A stretch of 64,000 bases of DNA from Roseibium sp. TrichSKD4. GTDB taxonomy: Bacteria > Pseudomonadota > Alphaproteobacteria > Rhizobiales > Stappiaceae. The translations under genes and the position numbers were made by a program. Below, piece after piece: positions 25,423 through 34,192 of the stretch (positions are counted from its first letter, which is position 1; every line of letters begins with the position of its first letter). The notes beneath the pieces are model-generated. The model saw nothing but the letters and a program-made list of their open reading frames with translations. It did no database searches and was not told the origin of the DNA. The stretch spans positions 57,375 through 121,374 of the forward strand of contig NZ_GL476314.1 of NCBI RefSeq assembly GCF_000148725.1, read 5' to 3'.

Positions 25423-26550
25423 ATGTTGATTCTTTTGATTACAGGTGGCGGTTTTAACAATGCCGATTATTTCAAGAACCTTTCTCGCTTTTTTTCATGC
25501 AAGCATATCGAAATGTCTAAGGTCAGTTCATCTGATATTTCCGAAGCTGAACTGTCGGTCGTTGATCTGAAAGGCTCTTCTCCTACTTCCCTCAAGCACC
25601 TTCGCGCTGTCACTTCTGCCGACAAGGGTGCCAAAATTGTTTGCCCACTGACCAAGGGTGATCGGTGGGAAATGGTTCAGAGTGGCACGCTTGGTCAAGT
25701 GAAGCACTTCGATCGCGCGAAAGGCTTCAAGGCGCTGGTCCTCACGATACGTGAGTTCATTGGCAAACCCGATTGTGATCTGGAGCGATTGCAAAACTCC
25801 AGCAAAGAGGTTCAGCAGGCCTTTCATAAGTCAACAGCGCTGTTGGATGATCTCCCTTTTGCGGCAACTGAAGATGGCGCAATTTCAGTTGCCTTGATGA
25901 AGCAATCTGCTTCTGCTTTGACCGGTGTCATGCAGGAAGAGGGGATTAGCGCGTGGCTTGGGGCCGTTGAATGTCACCACAGCCATACGTTTCGCCACTC
26001 TCTCTATGTTGCTGGTCTGGTGACTTCCTTTGCTCAACATCTGGGATGGAGCTCAGAACATCAGACTATGATTGCTGCAGGTGGTTTGCTGCACGACATC
26101 GGCAAGACCAAAATTCCGTTGGCCATTCTCGATAAACCAGGCGCTCTGACCGACGAAGAATTTGACACAATCAAAAAGCACCGGCTCTTTGGTGAAGAAA
26201 TTCTGCAACGTGCCAACAATATCCCGAATGAGATCAAACGTATGGCCGTTTGTCACCATGAGTATATTGATGGCAGCGGTTATCCCTATGGACTTTCTGG
26301 AGATCAGCTGGGACCAACCGTCCGTGTTATGACGATCTGTGATATTTTCGCGGCGATGACCGAGGAGCGATCTTACAAAAGCCCGATGTCTCCACGTGTC
26401 GCTTTCGCAAATCTCATTGATATGGGCGGAAAACTGGACCAGTCTCTGGTGAAGAAATTCAAAGACATCGTGATGGATCTGCACTCAAGCCAACCGAACC
26501 GGAGTGCTGCTGTAAAACGCTCGCCATTAAAACAAGCTAAGGCAAGCTGA
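25423..26550 (+). CDS. HD-GYP domain protein with degenerate receiver-like N-terminus (copy 1)
   Basis: 375 aa from ATG 25423, chosen because it aligns with the start of the downstream paralogue. Residues 1-112 look like a diverged receiver domain (VVDLKGSS at ~46, HFDRAKGFKAL at ~95) without a clear acidic pocket. The C-terminal ~170-360 is an HD-GYP domain: HD at 224-225 (LLHDIGKTKIP), then HHE at 278-280 and DGSGYP at 283-288. HD-GYP proteins hydrolyse cyclic di-GMP. All catalytic motifs are present, so activity is likely. A terminator follows at 26561. Confidence 0.9.
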   Translation: MLILLITGGGFNNADYFKNLSRFFSCKHIEMSKVSSSDISEAELSVVDLKGSSPTSLKHLRAVTSADKGAKIVCPLTKGDRWEMVQSGTLGQVKHFDRAKGFKALVLTIREFIGKPDCDLERLQNSSKEVQQAFHKSTALLDDLPFAATEDGAISVALMKQSASALTGVMQEEGISAWLGAVECHHSHTFRHSLYVAGLVTSFAQHLGWSSEHQTMIAAGGLLHDIGKTKIPLAILDKPGALTDEEFDTIKKHRLFGEEILQRANNIPNEIKRMAVCHHEYIDGSGYPYGLSGDQLGPTVRVMTICDIFAAMTEERSYKSPMSPRVAFANLIDMGGKLDQSLVKKFKDIVMDLHSSQPNRSAAVKRSPLKQAKAS

Positions 26551-26560
26551 AGATTTCATC

Positions 26561-26584
26561 ACCCGAATAGCGGATCGGGTTTTC
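26561..26584 (+). terminator. Rho-independent terminator after HD-GYP copy 1
   Basis: ACCCGA (26561-26566) pairs with TCGGGT (26575-26580) around an 8-nt loop and is followed by TTT. It shows that the two HD-GYP genes are probably separate transcripts. Confidence 0.65.
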
Positions 26585-26748
26585 TATCAAATTGAATAAG
26601 GCTGTTTAGCGGTTTGTTAGCTATTAGCGTGCCGCCGATCGATTTTTATTCGAGTTTTATATTTTTTCTCAGCACCAATAAACAACTTGGTCATCTTTAT
26701 GTACTGTTCTTGTAAATAATGCATAGGTAGTTTTAAGGGCAGTAACTT

Positions 26749-27870
26749 ATGAAGGCCGCACTCATATCGGACGGCGACTTGTCGCAGAGCGCATTATTCG
26801 CGCGACTGCCGGTAATTGTGTCTTGCGAACACGTTGGAATGCAGCTTCTGTCCCCAGATCGCTTTGAAAATGCAACCTTGCTTATTGTTGATTTATCTGG
26901 AGCTAGCCGAGAAGGACTGGAAAACCTCAGAACACAGCTGATTAATCTGCGTCATTTGAGATTGCTGTTCATCGTGACCCCGTCGGATCGATGGGAAACG
27001 GTTCAAGCTCACTCGTTCGGAAATATTGAGGTTTTTGATCGCAGGCTCGGTTTCAAGGCGCTGGCACAGGTGATTCAGGAGCATCACCGCAAAACGCTGA
27101 ATGCGTCTATGTCAGTGCAGGTACCTCACGCAACGCGTAAGGCGGTGCTGAAAGGATCGGGTGCTCTAAATGAAATGATGCATGCCTGTCTCTTTTCAGA
27201 GCGCATGCCGGTCAAGGTCATTAGATCTGCCAGTTCATCCGTTGTTGAGGCTCTGGAAGCTGACGGGCTCAAAAACTGGATCAAGGCTGTTGAGCAGCAT
27301 CACAGTGCAACCTACCACCATTCGCTACATGTTGCTGGGTTGGTCGTGGCGTTTTGTGAGCAATTGGGGTGGCAGGAAGCGGCGCGAGAGGCCATGGCCG
27401 CCGGAGCGCTGATACATGACATCGGCAAGACGCGAATCCCTCTTGCTATTCTGGACAAGCCCGGAAAGTTGACTGAGTGCGAGTTTGATCTGATCAAAAA
27501 ACACCCGATTTTCGGCCGGGACATCCTGAATGGCCGACCGGAAATCCCGCCGCAATTGGCGGCGATGGCCGTGCACCATCACGAATATCTGGATGGAAGC
27601 GGATATCCTGACGGATTGACCGAGAAAGACCTGAATGAACAGGTCCGTGTGATGACAATCTGCGATATCTTTGCTGCGATGACCGAAGAGCGGGCCTATA
27701 AAAAAGCATTTCCGTTGCGAGTTGCTTTGGCTGAATTGGAGAAAATGGGCCGAAAACTCGACCAATCTCTGGTTCTCAAGTTTAGAAGTGTCGTCGTTGA
27801 CACCGATCTCGGGCGTATCAAGAAAAAGCCCGCCCAGGAAAAGGTCCTGACGGGCCGACACCACAATTGA
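26749..27870 (+). CDS. HD-GYP domain protein, paralogue (copy 2)
   Basis: 373 aa, similar to copy 1 along the whole length, so a local duplication. The receiver-like part keeps IVDLSGAS (~46) and VFDRRLGFKAL (~95) but no canonical phospho-site. The HD-GYP core is complete: HD at 223-224 (LIHDIGKTRIP), HHE then DGSGYP. A c-di-GMP phosphodiesterase role is expected. The N-terminal halves differ more than the HD-GYP halves, suggesting different inputs. Ends at a hairpin convergent with hemF. Confidence 0.9.
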   Translation: MKAALISDGDLSQSALFARLPVIVSCEHVGMQLLSPDRFENATLLIVDLSGASREGLENLRTQLINLRHLRLLFIVTPSDRWETVQAHSFGNIEVFDRRLGFKALAQVIQEHHRKTLNASMSVQVPHATRKAVLKGSGALNEMMHACLFSERMPVKVIRSASSSVVEALEADGLKNWIKAVEQHHSATYHHSLHVAGLVVAFCEQLGWQEAAREAMAAGALIHDIGKTRIPLAILDKPGKLTECEFDLIKKHPIFGRDILNGRPEIPPQLAAMAVHHHEYLDGSGYPDGLTEKDLNEQVRVMTICDIFAAMTEERAYKKAFPLRVALAELEKMGRKLDQSLVLKFRSVVVDTDLGRIKKKPAQEKVLTGRHHN

Positions 27871-27893
27871 AAGCGGGCTGATTGAGCCGGACT

Positions 27894-27918
27894 AAAATGG
27901 CCTTACTCAAGGCCATTT
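27894..27918. terminator. Bidirectional hairpin between HD-GYP copy 2 and hemF
   Basis: AAATGGCC (27895-27902) and GGCCATTT (27911-27918) form a perfect 8-bp stem. The minus strand reads into TTTT after the stem, so it best fits termination of hemF, and it can also serve the plus-strand gene. Confidence 0.65.
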
Positions 27919-28831
27919 ACGACCGGTGGCATGGAAGACAAATGGAGGCCACATTGCCACCAGTCTTCAGGCCGAAAATTGTGCCGCGGTCATAGAGCAG
28001 ATTGTATTCCACATATCGGCCCCGGCGGATCAGTTGCTCTTCGCGTTCCGCGTCTGACCACGGTTTTTCGAAGTTTGCCCGAACAAGCTCCGGATAAATT
28101 TTCAGGAATGCACGCCCAACGTCTTGCGTGAATGCAAAGTCCGCATCCCAGCTTCCGCTGTTCAAATAGTCATAGAAAATTCCGCCAATGCCGCGCGCCT
28201 CATCACGGTGCTTGAGGTAGAAGTACTCGTCGCACCACTTTTTGTAGGCCGGGTAGTCAGCAACGTCATGCGGCGAGCAAGCGTCTTCCATGGCTTTATG
28301 GAAAGCGACAGTGTCCGGGTCCGTTTGGGTCCGCCGGGCATCCAAAACCGGCGTCAGGTCTGCCCCCCCGCCAAACCACTGGCGGGTTGTCACGACCATG
28401 CGGGTGTTCATGTGAACGGCAGGCACATGCGGATTGTGCATGTGAGCGATCAAGCTAATGCCGGATGCCCAAAACCGAGGGTCTTCGTTGGCTCCAGGAA
28501 TTTGCCCCCGGAACTCCGGTGAAAACTCGCCATGGACGGTTGAGATGTGAACGCCGACCTTTTCAAAGACACGCCCGTGCATCAGCGACATGACACCACC
28601 GCCACCTTTCGCGCCTGTGCTGTCAGTCCGCTCCCAAGGTGTGCGAACAAAGCGGCCAGCCTCGCGGTCACTCATCGGCCCGCTTCGGTCGGTTATTTCA
28701 TCCTCAAGCTTTTCAAAGCTGGCACAAATCTGGTTGCGCAGGTCCTCGAACCAGGCTGCAGCGGTCTTTTTCTTGTCTTCGATTTGGTCCGGGATCGGGC
28801 CGCCGCGTTGTTCCGGGGAGGGAGCGCTCAT
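27917..28831 (-). CDS. hemF: Oxygen-dependent coproporphyrinogen III oxidase
   Basis: 304 aa from ATG 28831 (family-like start [11 protein letters not shown]); the frame extends to 28891 but the extra residues do not fit. Conserved segments include [19 protein letters not shown] and [10 protein letters not shown], plus [20 protein letters not shown] near the end. HemF decarboxylates coproporphyrinogen III to protoporphyrinogen IX using O2, in haem synthesis. It lies 50 bp downstream of trmL on the same strand. Confidence 0.96.
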   Translation of the reverse strand: MSAPSPEQRGGPIPDQIEDKKKTAAAWFEDLRNQICASFEKLEDEITDRSGPMSDREAGRFVRTPWERTDSTGAKGGGGVMSLMHGRVFEKVGVHISTVHGEFSPEFRGQIPGANEDPRFWASGISLIAHMHNPHVPAVHMNTRMVVTTRQWFGGGADLTPVLDARRTQTDPDTVAFHKAMEDACSPHDVADYPAYKKWCDEYFYLKHRDEARGIGGIFYDYLNSGSWDADFAFTQDVGRAFLKIYPELVRANFEKPWSDAEREEQLIRRGRYVEYNLLYDRGTIFGLKTGGNVASICLPCHRS

Positions 28832-28880
28832 GTAGGATCTCTTGCTGGTCTTAATCGTGGTACAGGTTTTTTGAATGCAG

Positions 28881-29360
28881 CTACTTAGCATTTGCTGCGG
28901 TTACAGGAAACGCATCGGTTTGACGCAAGGCTTCACCAAGAACCATTCCGGCAGAAATGGCAACGTTGATAGAGCGCAGACCTTCCGCCATGGGGATGGT
29001 CAATCGTGCGTCAACGCCTTCGTGAACGGTTTCTGGAACGCCCGATGATTCACGACCCAGGAGGAGTATGTCGCTGTCTTTAAATATGAAATTCGTGTAA
29101 CTGTCGCTGCTTTTTGTTGTCAGTAACAGTAGGCGTCGGTTCTCTGATTGGCGCCAATTATCAAAAGTATCGAAATTTAGATGGCGGATCAGGCGGGCTC
29201 TTTCCAGATAATCCATGCCCGCCCGCTTCAGGGCACTATTAGAGATTGGAAACCCTGCGGGCTCAATAAGATGAACGTCTACGCCGAGGCAGGCTGCCAT
29301 TCTCACCATGGTTCCGGTGTTTTGCGGAATGTCGGGTTGGTAAAGCGCAAGATGAGGCAT
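28881..29360 (-). CDS. trmL: tRNA (cytidine(34)-2'-O)-methyltransferase TrmL
   Basis: 159 aa, full length. SPOUT methyltransferase with the N-terminal [23 protein letters not shown] and the knot motifs [11 protein letters not shown] (~100) and [24 protein letters not shown] (~121-144). It methylates the wobble ribose of tRNA-Leu species. It is the first gene of a short trmL-hemF unit, transcribed away from an ABC transporter gene. Confidence 0.95.
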   Translation of the reverse strand: MPHLALYQPDIPQNTGTMVRMAACLGVDVHLIEPAGFPISNSALKRAGMDYLERARLIRHLNFDTFDNWRQSENRRLLLLTTKSSDSYTNFIFKDSDILLLGRESSGVPETVHEGVDARLTIPMAEGLRSINVAISAGMVLGEALRQTDAFPVTAANAK

Positions 29361-29490
29361 GGCGGTTTTGTTCGTGGGCCTTTGGTCGATTATGGGCGCG
29401 AGTGTCTGATTTGCTCACGTATCATGCCGCCTAGCGCTTGTCATAGGGAAGGGTGCGCTTTCAGAATCGGGTCTGCAGCCTTAACGTAAA

Positions 29491-31368
29491 GTGCAGACGA
29501 GCAGTCATTCTTCAATCAGGAACCTTTACTTGAAAATTGTATTTGAGTTTTTTGAGCGCTGGATTGATCCGTTTCGTCAGGTGGAAGACCCTAATCCACC
29601 GCGTGGCGGATTTGCCTTTCTCTGGTATTTCGCGCGTCAGGCGCGCTGGCCATTTGCTGTCATGCTCGTTCTTGGAACGCTGACGGCTTTTATCGAGACG
29701 ACGATATTTTCCTTTATCGGCCAGATCGTTGACCTGCTTGAGACTTCTGATCGATCAACGTTCTTTCAGGACCACGCAGGCACGTTGTTGTTCATGGTCT
29801 TTTTCGTGGTGGTGGCGCGGGCGGTTATCAACGGCCTGACAGCTTTGGTTGAGGAACAGGCCGTCGTGCCGGGCTTTTTCAATCTGGTCAGGTGGCAATC
29901 CCATTCGCGGGTGATGCGCCAGAGCCTCTCCTATTTTCATGACGATTTTGCCGGCCGCATCTCCCAAAAGGTTTGGCAATCCGGGCAGTCTGCCGGTGAT
30001 TTCATGGTCACCCTTCTGCAGGTGACCTGGTTCATCATTGTTTACGCTTCCACGTCTTTCGTTCTGCTGTTTCAGCTCGATTGGCGGCTGGGAGCTCTGA
30101 TTGCTGTCTGGCTACTGTGTTTCAGCGCAGTGGCCTATTTGTTTGTTCCAAAGGTTCGTGGGCGTGCAAAAGAAGTCGCACATGCGGGATCAAGCGTGAA
30201 TGGCCGCCTCGTCGACACATATTCAAACATCTCGACTGTGAAACTTTTTGGGTCAGCAGAGACGGAAAACGCCGGAGTTCGGGTCAATTATGACGTGTTC
30301 CTGCAACGTTTGAAGCAGTTTACACGAACGCTGACCACCATCCGCATTGTCATGTCGATCCTTGGCGGAACCATGATGGTGCTGATTGCTGCAACGGCGC
30401 TTCATCTGTGGCAAGGGGAGACCATCACAACCGGTGCTGTGGCCTTCAGCCTTGGCCTTGTGGTGCGTATGAACCTCCTGTTGAACCGGATGATGGGCCA
30501 ACTCAATAATCTGTTCCGCAGCATGGGGACGCTGCAGGACAGCATGGAATTGATCGTTAAACCGATCACTCTTGAAGATACATCTGATGCCAAGGAGTTG
30601 AAGGTCTTTGATGGTGAAATTTGTTTTCAGGATATCCGGTTTCACTACGGCAAAAATGAAGGGGTGATCGAACACCTCAATCTTGCGATTAAACCCGGCG
30701 AACGTGTCGGCATCGTTGGGCCGTCTGGAGCGGGCAAGACGACACTGCTCAGCCTGCTACTTCGGTTCTATGATCCGGAGGCTGGACGCGTCCTGATTGA
30801 TGGGGCTGACATTTCGTCGGTGACACAAGAGTCGCTCCGTCATCACATTGGTATGGTGACGCAGGACACATCCCTTCTGCACCGCTCCATACGCGACAAC
30901 ATCTTGTACGGGCGACCGGAAGCCAGCGAATATGAATTGTATGCAGCGGCAGAAAAAGCTCATGCGCTGGATTTTATTCAGGGGCTGAAAGATCAAAAGG
31001 GCCGTGTGGGGTTTGATGCCCATGTTGGCGAACGCGGGGTGAAACTGTCCGGCGGGCAGCGTCAACGGATTGCGATTGCGCGGGTTCTATTGAAGGATGC
31101 CCCGATACTGGTTCTGGATGAGGCCACTGCGGCACTCGATTCTGATGTTGAAGCGGCCATCCAGCAGAATCTCGGCACGCTCATGCAGGGAAAAACGGTG
31201 ATAGCAGTGGCCCATCGCTTGTCCACGATCGCATCGCTTGATCGACTGGTGATTCTCGATCAGGGTGCCATCGTGCAAAGCGGGACGCACAAACATCTTT
31301 TGGAGGAAAAGCAGGGGCTCTATGCCCAGTTATGGGCCCGGCAATCAGGTGGGTTTCTCAAAGGTTAG
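29491..31368 (+). CDS. ABC exporter, fused permease-ATPase (copy 1)
   Basis: 625 aa. An N-terminal six-helix transmembrane domain (~50-330) is fused to an ATPase with Walker A GPSGAGKTT, signature LSGGQRQRIA and Walker B ILVLDEAT. It forms a homodimeric or heterodimeric exporter. The GTG at 29491 lacks a clear ribosome site. A TTG at 29530 has AGGAA ~8 nt upstream and gives a start like that of the second exporter at 34185, so it may be the true start. The cargo is unknown. The two exporters share WIDPF / LIDPF and other segments, indicating paralogy. Confidence 0.9.
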   Translation: MQTSSHSSIRNLYLKIVFEFFERWIDPFRQVEDPNPPRGGFAFLWYFARQARWPFAVMLVLGTLTAFIETTIFSFIGQIVDLLETSDRSTFFQDHAGTLLFMVFFVVVARAVINGLTALVEEQAVVPGFFNLVRWQSHSRVMRQSLSYFHDDFAGRISQKVWQSGQSAGDFMVTLLQVTWFIIVYASTSFVLLFQLDWRLGALIAVWLLCFSAVAYLFVPKVRGRAKEVAHAGSSVNGRLVDTYSNISTVKLFGSAETENAGVRVNYDVFLQRLKQFTRTLTTIRIVMSILGGTMMVLIAATALHLWQGETITTGAVAFSLGLVVRMNLLLNRMMGQLNNLFRSMGTLQDSMELIVKPITLEDTSDAKELKVFDGEICFQDIRFHYGKNEGVIEHLNLAIKPGERVGIVGPSGAGKTTLLSLLLRFYDPEAGRVLIDGADISSVTQESLRHHIGMVTQDTSLLHRSIRDNILYGRPEASEYELYAAAEKAHALDFIQGLKDQKGRVGFDAHVGERGVKLSGGQRQRIAIARVLLKDAPILVLDEATAALDSDVEAAIQQNLGTLMQGKTVIAVAHRLSTIASLDRLVILDQGAIVQSGTHKHLLEEKQGLYAQLWARQSGGFLKG

Positions 31369-31440
31369 CGAGCAAGCTCAATTGCATTTGATCCACGGCC
31401 AACAGGAGGTCGTAAACATGCTGTAACTCCTGAGGATCTC

Positions 31441-31851
31441 ATGCTGCAATATATCGTCTCCTACCTTGCGACAGCGTTTGTCTTTTTGGCAATTGATTAT
31501 GTTTGGCTGACGCAGGTTGCCACGCGGTTTTATTTTGACCGGATTGGCCACCTCCTGATGGACAAGCCCAACATGGCTGCTGCGGCCGCCTTTTACCTGA
31601 TCTATGTGGTTGGGATTGTGATTTTCGCAGTCATGCCGGCTTTGAAATCGGGAAGCATCGCAACCGCCTTGGTATTCGGCGCACTCTTTGGGTTCTTCAC
31701 CTATGCAACCTATGATGTGACGAATTATGCCACCTTGAAGGGGTGGCCTTTGATCGTTGTTATCGTCGATGTTGCCTGGGGTACGGTCCTGTCTGCTGTG
31801 TCAGCAAGTTTGGGCTTTGTCCTTACCCGAATGGTGCTTGGAACGTCGTAG
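31441..31851 (+). CDS. DUF2177 family membrane protein
   Basis: 136 aa with four predicted membrane helices. Family segments are FLAIDYVWLTQVATRFY and ATYDVTNYATLKGWPL (~97-112). The function is unknown. It stands alone between the first ABC exporter and the chemoreceptor, with CTGAGGATCTC just before the ATG as a ribosome site. Confidence 0.88.
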   Translation: MLQYIVSYLATAFVFLAIDYVWLTQVATRFYFDRIGHLLMDKPNMAAAAAFYLIYVVGIVIFAVMPALKSGSIATALVFGALFGFFTYATYDVTNYATLKGWPLIVVIVDVAWGTVLSAVSASLGFVLTRMVLGTS

Positions 31852-32033
31852 CGCCAGTGGATGTGCGTATCGCTCCAGGGAGTTGACAGCTCTAACTATA
31901 TGAAAATCATAGTCGAAATTACGTAGATATAAATACGGCTTACACTTAATTTACTTCGCTCCGCTAAACACGGCTGAGGTTTGAGATTGTCTGCATCCCA
32001 TGGATTGCAGACAATCATGTCGGAGCGAGTACA

Positions 32034-33353
32034 GTGACATTAAGCATCAGTGGCCGGTTTGTGGTCATGGTCGCAACAGCCGCGTTGATTATGATGGGCG
32101 GCACAGCATTTGCGTTTTACACCTTTCGCGAAGCATTGATTTACAACCTTGGATCGCCTGATTTGGCTGATCAGTTTGTAAGCACCAATCTGGTTCAAAA
32201 CATTGATGGTTTGATCCTCAACGGGGCACTCAATGTTGCGGTGGTTGTTGCTCCGATCGGTTTTCTCTTTCTGGTGCTGGCCGTCTATCTCGCATTTGGT
32301 TTGGCGCGTCCTTTGAAACGGCTTCAGGGTGGTTTGGATCAATTGTCCGATGGCCAACTCGACGTTGACATCGATGGTGCTGACCGGACGGATGAAATTG
32401 GCTCAATTGCACGGTCGGTTACTGAGTTTCGATCCAAGCTGGTCGAGAAAGCCGAACTGGATGCCGCTGAGCGCGCACGCCAGCAAAGCCATGTGGATGA
32501 GGAACGCAAGGCCCTCATGGCCGATATTGCCGCTGATTTTGAACGGTCCGTGATTGGGGTGGCCAATGCCTTAATTGAAGCTGGTCAGTCCGTTGGTCTT
32601 CATTCTGATCAGTTGCAGGTGGTGGTCGACAGCTCGGTTCAGGCCGTTGAACATGTTCAAACTGCGTCTGGCCGTGCCAGCTCGTCGGTGCAGTCGGTCA
32701 CCTCTTCTGCAGGACAGCTCGCCGATTCTATTAGCAAGATCAGTCTCGACGTTGATCAGGCAGCTGACATTGCCGGTGCTGCAGTGCAAGAAGCGCGCAA
32801 AACCGACGAGGTGGTCGGCAGGTTGAGCGAAACAGGCCGTGCCATCGGCGAAATTGTTGAGCTGATCAGTCAAATCGCCAGCCAGACCAATTTGCTTGCA
32901 TTAAATGCCACAATTGAGGCTGCGCGCGCAGGAGAGGCAGGCAAGGGCTTTGCTGTTGTTGCTAACGAAGTAAAGGTGCTTGCCGAGCAAACGACCAAGG
33001 CAACTGAGGATATTTCGGCCCAAGTGGCTTCTGTTCAAGAGGTTGCCGAACAGTCTGAAACAGCTATCAGCAACATTGCGGCAACGATTGATAGGATCAG
33101 TGAGATCTCTGGCGCGATTCGGTCTGCCGTTGAAGTTCAGGCGCAAGCGACCCACGAGATTGATGGCAGTGCCAATGATGCGTTTGATAGTTCTTCTGAG
33201 GTAGAAGAAAACATCACCCGCTTGGCTGGTGCCATGGAGGAAAGCCGTGCAGCCTCTGCAGGAATGAAGTCCGCTTCCAACGATCTTGGAAATCTGTCTG
33301 AAGATCTGCAATCGCAGGTCCGCCAGTTCCTCCAGAGCATTCGGGCTGCCTGA
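32034..33353 (+). CDS. Methyl-accepting chemotaxis protein
   Basis: 439 aa starting at GTG, with GGAGCGAG upstream. The first membrane helix is at ~8-30 and the second at ~70-92, with only a ~40-residue loop between them, so the periplasmic sensor is very small. A HAMP domain ([22 protein letters not shown]) precedes a coiled coil. The signalling hairpin shows the hallmark [18 protein letters not shown]. There is no C-terminal CheR-binding pentapeptide. The short loop suggests sensing within the membrane or cytoplasm. Confidence 0.93.
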   Translation: MTLSISGRFVVMVATAALIMMGGTAFAFYTFREALIYNLGSPDLADQFVSTNLVQNIDGLILNGALNVAVVVAPIGFLFLVLAVYLAFGLARPLKRLQGGLDQLSDGQLDVDIDGADRTDEIGSIARSVTEFRSKLVEKAELDAAERARQQSHVDEERKALMADIAADFERSVIGVANALIEAGQSVGLHSDQLQVVVDSSVQAVEHVQTASGRASSSVQSVTSSAGQLADSISKISLDVDQAADIAGAAVQEARKTDEVVGRLSETGRAIGEIVELISQIASQTNLLALNATIEAARAGEAGKGFAVVANEVKVLAEQTTKATEDISAQVASVQEVAEQSETAISNIAATIDRISEISGAIRSAVEVQAQATHEIDGSANDAFDSSSEVEENITRLAGAMEESRAASAGMKSASNDLGNLSEDLQSQVRQFLQSIRAA

Positions 33354-33751
33354 CCAGCAGTCTGGAGGGCTCTAATGTTGCTGTGAAAGCTCACTGTTGC
33401 GGAATTGCAACTCTTGGTCGTGCAGTTCGCCAATTCTCAAAATAGCGCTTTAAAAGCCCAAACAGCTCGCGTATGAATTTCTCACGGCTCGCCTGGGCCG
33501 TTACGCAGACATTGAGTTTGATGCCAAACGAAAAGGAGGGCGTTACATGACTGTATCTATCAGCACTCACGCGCTGCTTTGCCCTTTCTGGTATCGCATT
33601 GCTGTGCTTGGCGCGTCCTAAGCGCCACTTTTTCAAAAATCTCCAAACTATCTGACGTCTGGCGATAAGCCGCGCTGACTTTCACGCGTGCTGCGGTCCT
33701 TCAGGGTCGTCTTGCCGACGTCTTCATATCTATTTCCTTCGGAGAAGACAG
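33354..33751. other. 398-bp gap with one possible short reading frame
   Basis: No established gene is visible. The only notable item is a 24-codon frame with a strong ribosome site (33547-33621). The minus-strand frame 33391-33636 has an unlikely composition and no ribosome site, so it is not called. No terminator for the chemoreceptor gene is obvious. Confidence 0.5.
33547..33621 (+). CDS. Possible 24-aa leader or microprotein
   Basis: The frame runs ATG 33547 to TAA 33621 and encodes 24 aa (starting MTVSISTHALL, with FWYRIAVLGAS at the end). AAAAGGAGGG lies 6-7 nt before the ATG, one of the best ribosome sites in the window. The product is partly hydrophobic. It lies 130 bp before the small membrane gene and the second exporter, so it could be a translated leader. 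No family match is claimed. Confidence 0.35.
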   Translation: MTVSISTHALLCPFWYRIAVLGAS

Positions 33752-34192
33752 ATGTCTGCCCGTTATCCATATGATCCGTTTGCGCTCCCTGAGCGTCCGG
33801 ATGTCTATTTGCCACCTGCTTTGCCGCAGAGTGGGCAAAATACGTTTGGCTTCATGAAGCTTGCTAAACTCGCTCTGGCGTTCTTGTTGTCCGTTGGACT
33901 GCTTGCCTTGATCATGTTTGTTCCGGTTCTATTGAATGAAATAGGCCGTGTTGACGCCGTGCTTTTGGCGGGTGAATTGCTGCCAGCCTATTCTTTCGCT
34001 GGGCGATTGACAGACCTGTTCTTTGGGACGTTCATCGTCGCAACAGCAATCTTGAGCTTCCTTGGAGCTGTTGCGCTTTCCGCTGGACGGGACAGTGATC
34101 CCTTTCCGCAGCCGCTTGACCGCAGTCTGAAAAACGACGCGAAGCTTGAGAGCGAGGGCGGCTTACCAGCTGCAAAGGTGAAACATGTATAA
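33752..34192 (+). CDS. Small two-helix membrane protein, unknown function
   Basis: 146 aa with a proline-rich N-terminus (YPYDPFALPERPDVYLPPALP) and two membrane helices (~36-58 and ~88-110), and a charged tail. I do not recognise the family. A TTCCTTCGGAGAA stretch with GGAG sits just upstream of the ATG. Its last 8 bases overlap the start of the ABC exporter at 34185, so the two are translationally coupled and it may assist that exporter. Confidence 0.72.
   Translation: MSARYPYDPFALPERPDVYLPPALPQSGQNTFGFMKLAKLALAFLLSVGLLALIMFVPVLLNEIGRVDAVLLAGELLPAYSFAGRLTDLFFGTFIVATAILSFLGAVALSAGRDSDPFPQPLDRSLKNDAKLESEGGLPAAKVKHV

Noticed and set aside
33391-33636. 81-codon minus-strand frame in the 33.4-33.7 kb gap
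   Set aside because: No ribosome site, unlikely composition and no recognisable family; treated as noncoding.
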